A DNA stretch of 24,959 nt. It comes from QPJE01 sp051747745. Its GTDB lineage: Bacteria > Bacillota > Halanaerobiia > Halanaerobiales > Halanaerobiaceae. Positions 1-6,936 of the stretch are shown here, piece after piece; position 1 is the stretch's first letter; every line of letters begins with the position of its first letter. Made by a program: the position numbers and the translations under genes. Under the pieces are notes generated by a model that had not been told where the DNA came from, searched no databases, and worked only from the letters and a program-made list of their open reading frames with translations. The stretch spans positions 1 to 24,959 of the forward strand of contig JBNJGL010000035.1 of assembly GCA_051747745.1 (NCBI GenBank). The letters are read 5' to 3'.

Positions 1-110
1 TCCAAATCTTCTTCTGCAGAATTTATTGTTGTTATATTAAATCTATCTATTATTATTTCAGCAATATTTTCTGAAATAAATGCTGGAAGAGAGTGATTAA
101 TATTTAAATT
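1..110 (-). CDS. N-terminal part of an unidentified protein, cut by the window edge, no normal start codon
   Basis: On the minus strand a frame is open from position 110 to the left edge and reads like a real protein start: NLNINHSLPAFISEN, then IAEIIIDRFNITTINSAEED. Nothing in it identifies a family. It lies just downstream of the flavodiiron gene in the same direction, so it may be the next gene of that unit. The oddity is the start. The only ATG (114-112) is one frame away and gives a five-codon peptide ending in TAA; the open frame has no ATG, GTG or TTG before position 5. Removing one A after that ATG would give MNLNINHSLPAF directly. It is therefore a frameshifted gene, a gene with a rare ATT/ATA start, or a chance open frame. 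The opposite strand is also open to 96 but its translation is low-complexity and less convincing. Confidence 0.35.
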
Positions 111-125
111 TCATTATTCTAACTG

Positions 126-1304
126 TTATTTATTTAAGTTCTGCATATCATCTTTTATTTCTTCTACAAGTCTATCTATTTCCTCATAATCATCATTATC
201 ACCATGACCTTTTGCAACTACAGGTTCATACAGATCTACCTTCAGATTTGGCATTAATTCCAGCAGTTTATCGGTCATCTTTCCTGCCCATCCATAGGAT
301 CCAATAATAGATGCATACCTGGTTTTCGGTTTAAGAACATTTGCCAGATAGGCTGCATAGACAGCTGCCGGATGAGGACCAGTTAAAACTGTTGGAGTGC
401 CAATAACAATAGTCGAAGCATCTACAAGTGATATGGCTAGATCACCTAAATCAACATCTGTTAAATTAAATGGCTTAACTTTAATATCTTCTTCAATGAG
501 TCTTTCAACAAAATAGTTTACAAGATCATCTGTACTACCGTGCATTGAAACAAATGGAACTACTACTTCTGGTTTTACTTCATCACTTATCCAGTCTTTA
601 TATGCATCAATAATCATATCAGGGTTCTGATAAATAGGACCATGACTTGGTGCAATCATATTGATCTCATAATCTTCCAGTTTAGCCATATTCTTTTTGA
701 TTATCATTCTGAACGGCATCATTATTTCTGCATAATAGCGCTTTGCAGCTCTATAAACTTCAGATTCATCCTCAACATAGAGATCAGAAGTAGCCAGATG
801 TGATCCAAAAAAGTCACAGGAAAAAAGAATTTTTTCTTCCTGAAGATATGTGGATATTGTTTCCGGCCAGTGAACCCATGGTGTATCAACAAATTCGAGT
901 GTTTTACCACCCAGATCGAGAGTTTCTTTATCTTCAACTATTTCTATTTTTTCTTCAGCTATATCCAGTAAATCTAACAACATAGATTTTGCTTTTTTAC
1001 TGCTCAATACAACTGCCTCCGGATATTCTTCTAAAACATATGGAATAGATCCTGAATGATCCTGTTCAGCATGATTGGAAATAATATAATCAATTTTTTC
1101 AATCCCCAGCTCATCTAGATTATTAAGAAGATCATCTTTAAAATCAGGTTCAACTGTGTCTATAAGTACAGTCTTATCTTTTCCTTCAACTATATAGGAA
1201 TTGTAGCTTGTTCCATCTGGAAGAGGAATCAGTTCATCAAACAACTTCCGGTGCCAGTCAATGACTCCAACACTGTAGATTCCATCACTTATTTTTCTAT
1301 ACAT
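126..1304 (-). CDS. Flavodiiron protein (FprA-type A flavoprotein)
   Basis: Cytoplasmic di-iron/FMN enzyme that reduces O2 to water, or NO to N2O, with electrons from rubredoxin or a similar donor; anaerobes use it to remove oxygen. The 392-residue length is normal for the family. Residues 1-245 form a metallo-beta-lactamase-like domain with all expected iron ligands: H78-x-E80-x-D82-H83 in NHAEQDHSG, H145 in WVHWPET, D164 in FSCDFFGSH and H221 in APSHGPIY. Residues 246-390 form a flavodoxin domain with an FMN-phosphate loop at SMHGSTDD (254-260) and a later FMN loop at GSYGWAGK. The ATG is preceded by a near-perfect AAGGAGG seven bases upstream. A TATAAT-like hexamer lies at 1347-1342 on the minus strand but has no convincing -35, so the promoter is not called. 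Whether O2 or NO is the real substrate cannot be told. Confidence 0.95.
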   Translation of the reverse strand: MYRKISDGIYSVGVIDWHRKLFDELIPLPDGTSYNSYIVEGKDKTVLIDTVEPDFKDDLLNNLDELGIEKIDYIISNHAEQDHSGSIPYVLEEYPEAVVLSSKKAKSMLLDLLDIAEEKIEIVEDKETLDLGGKTLEFVDTPWVHWPETISTYLQEEKILFSCDFFGSHLATSDLYVEDESEVYRAAKRYYAEIMMPFRMIIKKNMAKLEDYEINMIAPSHGPIYQNPDMIIDAYKDWISDEVKPEVVVPFVSMHGSTDDLVNYFVERLIEEDIKVKPFNLTDVDLGDLAISLVDASTIVIGTPTVLTGPHPAAVYAAYLANVLKPKTRYASIIGSYGWAGKMTDKLLELMPNLKVDLYEPVVAKGHGDNDDYEEIDRLVEEIKDDMQNLNK

Positions 1305-1383
1305 TAATATACCTCCTTAAAGTTTAAACACATAATTCATAATTATATTCATCTTTTTAATCAATTAATTATGATAATATATA

Positions 1384-1398
1384 TTTGTGTGAGAACCA
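1384..1398 (+). repeat. Possible remnant of the right end of the 200-bp repeat family
   Basis: TTTGTGTGAGAACCA is identical, base for base, to the right-hand end of the repeat copy at 11106-11313 and nearly so to that of the copy at 9806-10026. The bases to the left (ataatatat) only faintly resemble the CGCAAATAACC that precedes the match in the full copies. It could be an eroded end upstream of the flavodiiron gene, or chance. The rest of the 306-bp gap 1305-1610 holds only that gene's ribosome binding site, the palindrome at 1488-1538 and the terminator at 1574-1601. Confidence 0.3.
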
Positions 1399-1487
1399 TA
1401 TTTTTTATCAAAAATATCTAATATAAACTCCATCTAAAACTATAATTTAATAAAAGAGAGTAATTAAAATATATATTATCTTTATAT

Positions 1488-1538
1488 TAAATATTATAAT
1501 AAACTTGATTTGATTTATCAAGTTTATTATAATATTTA
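1488..1538. repeat. Perfect AT-rich palindrome, 22-bp arms, 7-base loop
   Basis: Arms 1488-1509 and 1517-1538 are exact reverse complements around the loop TTGATTT; the G/C-containing core is AAACTTGAT / ATCAAGTTT. Nearly all of it is A/T. It lies between the flavodiiron gene and the end of the DUF6544-like gene, downstream of the latter's own terminator. Neither strand has a clean U-run after it, so it is not a standard terminator. It could be a second transcription stop, a cruciform or a protein site. Confidence 0.7.
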
Positions 1539-1573
1539 TCCGGATATAGTTCTGTGATATATATCATATAAAC

Positions 1574-1601
1574 TAAAACATCCATAAAAATGGATGTTTT
1601 A
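1574..1601 (-). terminator. Rho-independent terminator of the HD-GYP/DUF6544 unit
   Basis: A perfect 12-bp stem, TAAAACATCCAT (1574-1585) against ATGGATGTTTTA (1590-1601), closes a four-base loop. It starts ten bases after the stop codon of the minus-strand gene ending at 1611, and the minus transcript continues into a U-rich stretch. This marks the end of the unit that begins near 4650. Confidence 0.8.
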
Positions 1602-1610
1602 AAAATATTT

Positions 1611-2429
1611 CTATCTATAGTCTATCTCACTTAAATCAATAGAAAACAGCTGATATTTATCAAATCTCTCCTCTACTTCAACAGTTATAGAAAAAGGTAT
1701 TTTTAAATTTTCTACATTTTGATAGCTGCTGTAATAAGCAGTATATTTGAGCATTGAATCACCCAGTGCAAACTTTTCGCTCTCAATTGATTTCAGGGTA
1801 CCATCCTCATTAAAAGTAAAAATGAAGTCCATTTGTTCATTCTTCCCCTGTATTCTTGCCAGTGATCTTTTACTGCTGATATAATCCCAGCTGATACTTC
1901 CATTTAAAGCAAAATATTGAGGAAACCAGGGGGCCAGTATAACATATTTGCTTAACATATAGGCTTCAACATCTTCAGCAGTATATTCAAAGTTGTTTTT
2001 TATTCCAAAATATTTTAAATTAAACCTGCTGTCTTGTTCTGATTTTATTTCCCTTAATCTAAAAAAGCTGATCTTATTTTTTATATATGAATCACAAATA
2101 TAATTGCGTTCTTTTAGAGAAAAAAATCCTTTTCCATGAAAATCTTTTAAATCTCCATATTTTTCGATTCTATACCCACCATAATATTTAATCTTTACAT
2201 AAGACGCACTGCTGTCTTCAAGATTAGTCTGCTGTAGATATTTTTTTAAAGGTGATGGAAATCTACTGCTGTCAGCTTTAATTAAATTTTTATTTGAAAT
2301 TTCATATCTGGTCTGAAGTTGATTAACAATCTGCTGATATTCCCAGTTCATATATATATTTACCAGAATAGTATATCCACTCAGAGATATTATTACCAAC
2401 AGCAGTACAACAAATATATTTTTTAGCAA
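1611..2429 (-). CDS. Membrane-anchored DUF6544/DUF6920-like protein
   Basis: A 272-residue protein with one N-terminal membrane segment (residues 4-26) and no cysteine lipobox, so the rest probably sits outside the cytoplasmic membrane. Motifs resemble the DUF6544/DUF6920 family, recalled rather than searched: FPSPLKKYLQQT (57-68), a GGYRIEKYG..W-like strand region, LAPWFPQYFAL, then WDYI and a glycine-rich F-x-F-N-E-D-G-T strand pair. No function is known for the family. The usual outermost start would be the GTG at 2438, but that GTG is part of the ribosome binding site AAGGGAGGTG. The TTG at 2429 follows that site by eight bases, so it is taken as the start. It is the last gene of the unit with the HD-GYP protein, 33 bp after the 206-residue gene. 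Confidence 0.8.
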   Translation of the reverse strand: MLKNIFVVLLLVIISLSGYTILVNIYMNWEYQQIVNQLQTRYEISNKNLIKADSSRFPSPLKKYLQQTNLEDSSASYVKIKYYGGYRIEKYGDLKDFHGKGFFSLKERNYICDSYIKNKISFFRLREIKSEQDSRFNLKYFGIKNNFEYTAEDVEAYMLSKYVILAPWFPQYFALNGSISWDYISSKRSLARIQGKNEQMDFIFTFNEDGTLKSIESEKFALGDSMLKYTAYYSSYQNVENLKIPFSITVEVEERFDKYQLFSIDLSEIDYR

Positions 2430-2462
2430 TAAAGCCACCTCCCTTGAAAAGCACGACTACTA

Positions 2463-3083
2463 TTAAATATGAAGACACAGCCGCCTATTTAAAGCTTTAA
2501 GACAGGCCTTCCCAATAGCAACAGGAAGATTGTTTTTTACATAAACCGCACCAACAAGTTTTTCCCTTAACTGGTTTTCCTGTTCATTATAAACTGAAAT
2601 CTGAGAAATTAATAAATCTTCTTTACCATTTATAGTAAAAACATCTTCTACAACCAATTTTTCCGGGAAAGAAGTATTTTCTTTTATCAGTGAGAGAACT
2701 CCTCTAGCAATTGTTTTCTCCAGAACTTCTCCAAAATTAGACTCTACTGAACGTTCAATTTCTCTGTCATTTATCAGCATTTTGATATGACATATATCCC
2801 TGTTATTTTCACAGTAAATCGAGATAAGTTCTACACGCTGACCTGTTATGCTGGCCACACTATCTCCAAAATCACTATTAACCTGAGCAATACTAATTTT
2901 TTTATGATCAATCTGATATTGAGAATTAACCAGTACTACAGTCTCTATATCTCTAACAATTCTTTTTGGTTCCCTTTCTTTACTGGCAATTACATGTATC
3001 TCGTCAATTTTTTTATTTCCAGTAATATGACAGGAAATTACTCCTTCCAGCTCTTCAATCAGGGTTATTAATTCTCCAAACAT
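2463..3083 (-). CDS. Conserved protein of unknown function in the HD-GYP unit
   Basis: 206 residues, soluble, no signal peptide or membrane segment. The N-terminal 70 residues, with KKIDEIHVIASKEREPKR (24-41), RIVRDIETVV (41-50) and IDHKKISIAQV (58-68), look like a compact alpha/beta module that I have seen in other clostridial proteins but cannot name. A second half (about 84-200) has a long strand VELISIYCENNRDICHIKM, a helix SNFGEVLEKTIARGVLSLI and a final YVKNNLPVAIGKACLKALNR. The ATG is preceded by GGAGGG six bases upstream. It starts 18 bp after the HD-GYP stop and is surely co-transcribed with it, so a role in the same signalling pathway is a fair guess. No enzyme motif is visible. Confidence 0.85.
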   Translation of the reverse strand: MFGELITLIEELEGVISCHITGNKKIDEIHVIASKEREPKRIVRDIETVVLVNSQYQIDHKKISIAQVNSDFGDSVASITGQRVELISIYCENNRDICHIKMLINDREIERSVESNFGEVLEKTIARGVLSLIKENTSFPEKLVVEDVFTINGKEDLLISQISVYNEQENQLREKLVGAVYVKNNLPVAIGKACLKALNRRLCLHI

Positions 3084-3101
3084 CTATTTCCCTCCACTAA
3101 T

Positions 3102-4397
3102 TTAATATTTATATGACAGCTCATAAGAATTCTGTTCAACATCACTGTAATTTCTATCAAAACTGCTGTCAAAAAAACCTCCATCTATCAGTTTAATCAT
3201 ATGTTTAACTACTTCAGGATCAAATTGTGTTCCAGAACAGTCTTTTAATTCTTCTATAACCTCTATTTTATTCATAGCTCTTTTATAACTTCTTCCTGTT
3301 GTCATTACATCAAATGCGTCACAAACACTTAAAATTCTGGCCCCAATTGGTATCTCATCACTAATCAGTCCCTCTGGATAGCCATTACCATCATATCTTT
3401 CGTGATGATACAGTATTATTTCCAGATCATCGTTTATCATATCAATATCTTTGAGCAGTTCATAACCATAATGTGAGTGTTTTTTCATCTTAACATATTC
3501 TGCCCTAGTTAATTTTTCTGAACTTTTTAAAATTTCATCATCAACTGAAATCTTACCTATATCATGTATTTTTGCTATATTAACAATCTTCTCACATTTC
3601 CCCCTGGAAAGTCCCATTTCCCGGCTTAAATGATAGGTATAAAATGCTACCCGCTTACAGTGACCTTCTGTATAGTGATCTTTAGAATCAATAACTTTTA
3701 AAAAACTTTCTATAATCTGTGTATATGCATTTAACTGCTGCAGGCGAGAATAGAAAAAATCCTTAAGTATATATAATAAAATTATCGTCAGCAGAAAAAA
3801 TACCTTTCCAAAATAAACATATGCACTGTATAGAATTATTCCTATAAAATAAGAGGTAATAAGATTTTTTGATAGTTCAAAGAAATATACAAATAATGAA
3901 CTTTTAGTTGTTTCACTACCAGAAATTCTGAGCACAATAAAAACTAAAATATTATTAATTATAAAATATATTAAAGCTGCAGCAAACATAGCAAAAAATT
4001 CGTATTTTTCTACATAAAAACTGCTGCTGAGCTGAAAAGTCCAGCCTCCAAATACAGCTGCTATAAAGAAAACAGCCCTATTGAAAAGGAATTGATACCA
4101 GGTTAATCCACTACTGCGTCTTTTGAATTCTATTGTACCAAAAAAGGCAACTATACCTACCCAAAAAGGATTTAAAATAGCAAATGCAGGTATTAATACC
4201 GGTAAATTCATAGATGTAATCACTTCGGACATAGAATTAAACAGCATACTAATATTACTGATAAGAAGTAGAGAAAGAGTAAAAAAAAGTAGATTAACAA
4301 TTGAAATATCAAAAAAATACTGATATCCAAATACAGCTGCAGTTATAATAAAAAAGCAAAAAATTATTACTAAATATATTTTTAAACTAAGCTTCAT
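3102..4397 (-). CDS. Membrane HD-GYP domain protein, predicted c-di-GMP phosphodiesterase
   Basis: 431 residues. The first 215 hold about six hydrophobic membrane segments (roughly 7-25, 33-52, 65-88, 106-122, 133-157, 178-212) with a conserved-looking loop around GTIEFKRR..LTWYQFLFNRA (88-108). This is a sensor-like domain of the kind joined to HD-GYP modules in clostridia. The cytoplasmic HD-GYP domain (about 225-405) has the metal-binding HDIGK at 278-282, HSHYG at 307, and the signature HHERYDGNGYP at 331-341, all intact, so activity against c-di-GMP is expected. The ATG has AGGGGG seven bases upstream. It is preceded by a 29-residue exported-looking peptide gene (4466-4555) and followed by two co-directed genes. 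Because both peptide and sensor domain are in one unit, the peptide may be its ligand or partner; that is inference. Confidence 0.93.
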   Translation of the reverse strand: MKLSLKIYLVIIFCFFIITAAVFGYQYFFDISIVNLLFFTLSLLLISNISMLFNSMSEVITSMNLPVLIPAFAILNPFWVGIVAFFGTIEFKRRSSGLTWYQFLFNRAVFFIAAVFGGWTFQLSSSFYVEKYEFFAMFAAALIYFIINNILVFIVLRISGSETTKSSLFVYFFELSKNLITSYFIGIILYSAYVYFGKVFFLLTIILLYILKDFFYSRLQQLNAYTQIIESFLKVIDSKDHYTEGHCKRVAFYTYHLSREMGLSRGKCEKIVNIAKIHDIGKISVDDEILKSSEKLTRAEYVKMKKHSHYGYELLKDIDMINDDLEIILYHHERYDGNGYPEGLISDEIPIGARILSVCDAFDVMTTGRSYKRAMNKIEVIEELKDCSGTQFDPEVVKHMIKLIDGGFFDSSFDRNYSDVEQNSYELSYKY

Positions 4398-4465
4398 AAT
4401 TTTTCCCCCTGAATAATAAAACTGGCGGTAGAAGTAAACTTTAAAAATGGAAGTTAATAATTATA

Positions 4466-4555
4466 TTAACCCCATCTGCTTGAGTCAGCAAGTGCAGCTA
4501 ATGTAGTACCCATAGTAATAAGGGCTGTTGTAATAGCTATATAGAACTTTTTCAC
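4466..4555 (-). CDS. 29-residue exported-type peptide upstream of the HD-GYP gene
   Basis: A GTG-started frame with an ideal ribosome binding site (GGGAGG, nine bases upstream) encodes 29 residues. It begins MKKFYIAITTALITM, has two lysines followed by an unbroken hydrophobic stretch, and ends in ALADSSRWG before TAA. The layout is that of a Sec signal peptide with a possible cleavage after ALA, which would leave DSSRWG; if not cleaved, it would be a single-span micro-membrane protein. It lies 68 bp upstream of the HD-GYP gene, in the same direction, between 12-bp inverted repeats. Phr-like signalling peptides have the same general build (short, exported, active C-terminus), but I see no sequence match to any known family. 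That the good ribosome binding site, hydrophobic core and tidy stop coincide makes a real gene likely. The function is unknown. Confidence 0.65.
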   Translation of the reverse strand: MKKFYIAITTALITMGTTLAALADSSRWG

Positions 4556-4568
4556 TAAAATCAGCCTC

Positions 4569-4606
4569 CCTTCGTTTCTGCAGTTTCTAAGCTCGTAAAA
4601 CGAAGG
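4569..4606 (-). promoter_or_regulatory. Leader hairpin next to the peptide gene's ribosome binding site
   Basis: In the minus transcript CCTTCGTTT (4606-4598) pairs perfectly with AAACGAAGG (4577-4569) around a 20-base loop. The 3' arm runs straight into, and shares two G residues with, the GGGAGG ribosome binding site of the peptide gene. The heptamer GAGCTTA occurs both in the loop and just 5' of the stem, so a competing pairing is possible. This looks like translational control of the small peptide, but no ligand class was recognised. Confidence 0.5.
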
Positions 4607-4731
4607 TAAGCTAAGCTCTTTTTTCGGCTCCTCTATTTCTACCGCCAGGTTTTCTCTTAACTATAATTCACTAAAATTCTTAAAAATCCTTTTTATTATG
4701 TTTAAATATATATATATTTCCTAAAAAAACA

Positions 4732-4759
4732 AAAAGAGCAGCTATTTTACTGCTCTTTT
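4732..4759 (-). terminator. Rho-independent terminator after the aldolase gene
   Basis: AAAAGAGCAG (4732-4741) pairs with CTGCTCTTTT (4750-4759) around an eight-base loop. The minus transcript then continues TTTTTGTTTTTTT, a classic U-run. It lies 20 bases beyond the stop codon at 4780 and separates the aldolase/fumarase unit from the HD-GYP unit, which therefore needs its own promoter in roughly 4650-4720. Confidence 0.9.
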
Positions 4760-4779
4760 GAATATTTAACCATTTTATT

Positions 4780-5433
4780 CTATTTATCAGTGCGAACCTG
4801 ACCATATGTCTTGAATTTTTTCTGCATTTTTTCCATTTCTTTGTCAGATAAGATAACCGGGTCACCAATAGATCTAGCTCTATAATAAGTTTCTGCAACA
4901 TATTCCAATTCTTCAGCTGTATTAAATGCATTTTCAATACAATCTGCACCGGTTAAAAGTCCATGATTTGCCAGAAGTACTGCATAACGATCTTCCATAG
5001 CTTTATATGCATTTTCTGCCAGTTCTTTTGTGCCATAAGTAGCATATTCAGCACATCTAACGTTTTTTCCAGCCAGTGCTATCATATAATGTGACGCCGG
5101 CAGTTCTTCTCTTAAAATGGAAATCGTTGTAGAATAAACTGAATGACAGTGAACAACTGAAAAGATATCATCTCTTTTCTCGTAAAATATTTTATGCATG
5201 GCATACTCACTTGAAGGTTTTCTGTGCCCTTCAACAGCATTACCATCCAGATCCATTACAACAACATCTTCCAATCTAATATCAAAATAATCTATACCAC
5301 TTGGGCTGATAGCCATCAGTCCCTCCTGAGGATTATAAATACTCAGGTTACCACCTGTTCCTTTTGTAAGTCCGCTTTCCACCAGTTTTCTACCATATTT
5401 AATTATTTTTTCTCTTTCTAGTTCTAACTTCAT
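4780..5433 (-). CDS. Class II aldolase/adducin family protein, L-fuculose-phosphate aldolase-like
   Basis: 217 residues, almost the length of E. coli FucA (about 215). The zinc-dependent aldolase features are all present: GTGGNLS (25-31) and SPSG (43-46) for phosphate binding, the catalytic glutamate E76 in PSSEYAMH, and the zinc ligands H95 and H97 in HCHS plus H157 in LANHGLL. Such enzymes split L-fuculose-1-phosphate or related ketose/aldonate phosphates to dihydroxyacetone phosphate (or pyruvate-type products) and an aldehyde. No fucose isomerase or kinase is nearby, so the substrate is open; the family also contains epimerases and decarboxylases. It begins 12 bp after the fumarase stop with GGGAGG six bases before the ATG, so the two are co-transcribed, and it is the last gene before the terminator at 4732-4759. 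Confidence 0.88.
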   Translation of the reverse strand: MKLELEREKIIKYGRKLVESGLTKGTGGNLSIYNPQEGLMAISPSGIDYFDIRLEDVVVMDLDGNAVEGHRKPSSEYAMHKIFYEKRDDIFSVVHCHSVYSTTISILREELPASHYMIALAGKNVRCAEYATYGTKELAENAYKAMEDRYAVLLANHGLLTGADCIENAFNTAEELEYVAETYYRARSIGDPVILSDKEMEKMQKKFKTYGQVRTDK

Positions 5434-5445
5434 TTTTTCCTCCCT

Positions 5446-6837
5446 CTATAAATTTGGTTCTGTCATTTTATTAGGATTAATATATCTTTCAAATTCTTCT
5501 TCAGTCAAATACCCAAGCGAAACAGCCGCATTTTTAAGAGTCATATTCTCTTTAAATGCTTTACCGGCTATTTCAGCTGACTTATCATATCCAAGCACAG
5601 GGTTTAATGCTGTTACAAGCATTAATGACTGATCAAGATATTCTTCTATCTTCTTATTATTTGCTTTGATTCCTTTAAGGCACCTAATATTAAAGGACTC
5701 TACTGCATCTGTAAGCAGTGTTATTGACTGCAGAATATTATATATTATTAGTGGTTTACAGACATTTAATTGAAAATTACCACTTCCTCCACCAAAATTA
5801 ACCGCAGTATCATTTGCCATAACCTGCATTGACACCTGAACCAGTGCCTCTGCCTGAGTTGGATTTACTTTACCGGGCATAATAGAACTTCCAGGTTCAT
5901 TTTTAGGTATTTTTAACTCACCAATACCACATCTTGGCCCAGATGACAGCCAGCGGATATCATTAGCTAATTTCATTAAAAATGAAGCAAAAGTTTTCAG
6001 TGCACCACTGAGATTAACAAAACTGTCATGAGCTGCAATACCTGCTGACTTACTGGACATGGGTTTAAAATCCAGCTCTGTTTCTTTATTTATGTACTTA
6101 ATAATAGTTCTATCAAAATCAGCTTTGGTATTTAAACCTGTCCCAACTGCTGTTCCCCCAATAGGGAGATATTTTATATATTTTACAGCATCTTTTATTA
6201 CTGACAGACTCTGCTCAGCCTGAGCTGAAAATGCAGCAAATTCCTGACTGAGTTTAATAGGAGTGGCATCCATCAGGTGTGTACGTCCTACTTTTACAAT
6301 ATCTTTAAACTCTTCTATCTTTCCATTCAGAGTTGATATCAAATTTTCTATTACAGCAAAAAGATCATTTTCAATCTTTAAAGCTGCTGCCACTGCCATA
6401 GCTGTAGGAAAAGTGTCATTTGAAGACTGAGACATGTTTACATGATCATTGGGGTGTACCGGTTTTTTGCTGCCAATTTCTTCTCCTGCCAGTTCAGAAA
6501 TCCGATTACTTATGACTTCATTAACATTCATATTGGTCTGGGTACCTGAACCTGTCTGCCAGACAGAGAGTGGAAAGTTATCATCCAGCTTCCCTGTCAT
6601 TATTTCCTCGGCTGCAGTAATAATATAATCACTTTTTTCTTTATCCAGCAGACCTAATTCATAATTAGCCTCTGCTGCAGATTTTTTAATTACTGCATAG
6701 GCATAAATAATCTCTTCAGGTATCTTTTCCCTGCCGATAGGAAAGTTTTTATAGGCTCTTTGTGTTTGGGCGCCATAATATTTATTATCTGGAACCTTAA
6801 CTTCTCCGAGACTATCTCTTTCAATTCTGTAATCCAA
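5446..6837 (-). CDS. fumC: Class II fumarate hydratase
   Basis: 463 residues, the usual length of the iron-free, oxygen-stable fumarase that interconverts fumarate and L-malate. Numbered from the chosen start, visible signatures are TGSGTQTNMNVNEV near 95-108, HPNDHVN near 128-134, GRTHLMDATP near 184-193 and the superfamily signature GSSIMPGKVN near 316-325. These separate fumarase from argininosuccinate lyase and, by overall similarity, from aspartase. TTG at 6849 and GTG at 6844-6846 are possible upstream starts, but the TTG at 6837 gives MDYRIERDSLGEVKVP, matching the known Bacillus FumC start MEYRIERDTMGEVKVP, and GGTGA lies six bases before it. The gene follows the OYE gene by 99 bp and leads into the aldolase gene. 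Confidence 0.95.
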   Translation of the reverse strand: MDYRIERDSLGEVKVPDNKYYGAQTQRAYKNFPIGREKIPEEIIYAYAVIKKSAAEANYELGLLDKEKSDYIITAAEEIMTGKLDDNFPLSVWQTGSGTQTNMNVNEVISNRISELAGEEIGSKKPVHPNDHVNMSQSSNDTFPTAMAVAAALKIENDLFAVIENLISTLNGKIEEFKDIVKVGRTHLMDATPIKLSQEFAAFSAQAEQSLSVIKDAVKYIKYLPIGGTAVGTGLNTKADFDRTIIKYINKETELDFKPMSSKSAGIAAHDSFVNLSGALKTFASFLMKLANDIRWLSSGPRCGIGELKIPKNEPGSSIMPGKVNPTQAEALVQVSMQVMANDTAVNFGGGSGNFQLNVCKPLIIYNILQSITLLTDAVESFNIRCLKGIKANNKKIEEYLDQSLMLVTALNPVLGYDKSAEIAGKAFKENMTLKNAAVSLGYLTEEEFERYINPNKMTEPNL

Positions 6838-6936
6838 TTTTTTCACCAACCTGTTTATAATTTTTATGATTTTTTTATTCCACTTATTTCTTCACTTCTT
6901 TCAAGCCCCTCTAATTCCTGCCTGACCTTTTTAGTA

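Larger units (their letters stand above)
4422..4648 (-). promoter_or_regulatory. Inverted repeats enclosing the small peptide gene (putative structured leader)
   Basis: CTGGCGGTAGAA at 4422-4433 and its exact reverse complement at 4637-4648 enclose the 29-codon peptide gene and its leader. In the minus transcript the 5' arm comes before the peptide gene; the 3' arm follows it and is itself followed by TTTTATTATT, just before the ribosome binding site of the HD-GYP gene. Pairing of the arms could act as a weak terminator or could hide the HD-GYP start region. Alternatively these are the terminal inverted repeats of a small mobile cassette, though no target duplication is seen. The leader does not match any riboswitch class I can recognise. 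Confidence 0.55.

Noticed and set aside
1..96. Plus-strand gene end (frame 1, stop at 94-96)
   Set aside because: Its translation is low-complexity I/S/N sequence; the minus-strand frame is more protein-like and matches the direction of its neighbour.
4556..4650. c-di-GMP riboswitch or 5S rRNA-like sequence (CCTGGCGGTAG start)
   Set aside because: The resemblance stops after the first dozen bases; the conserved cores of c-di-GMP-I/II riboswitches and the inner 5S helices are absent.
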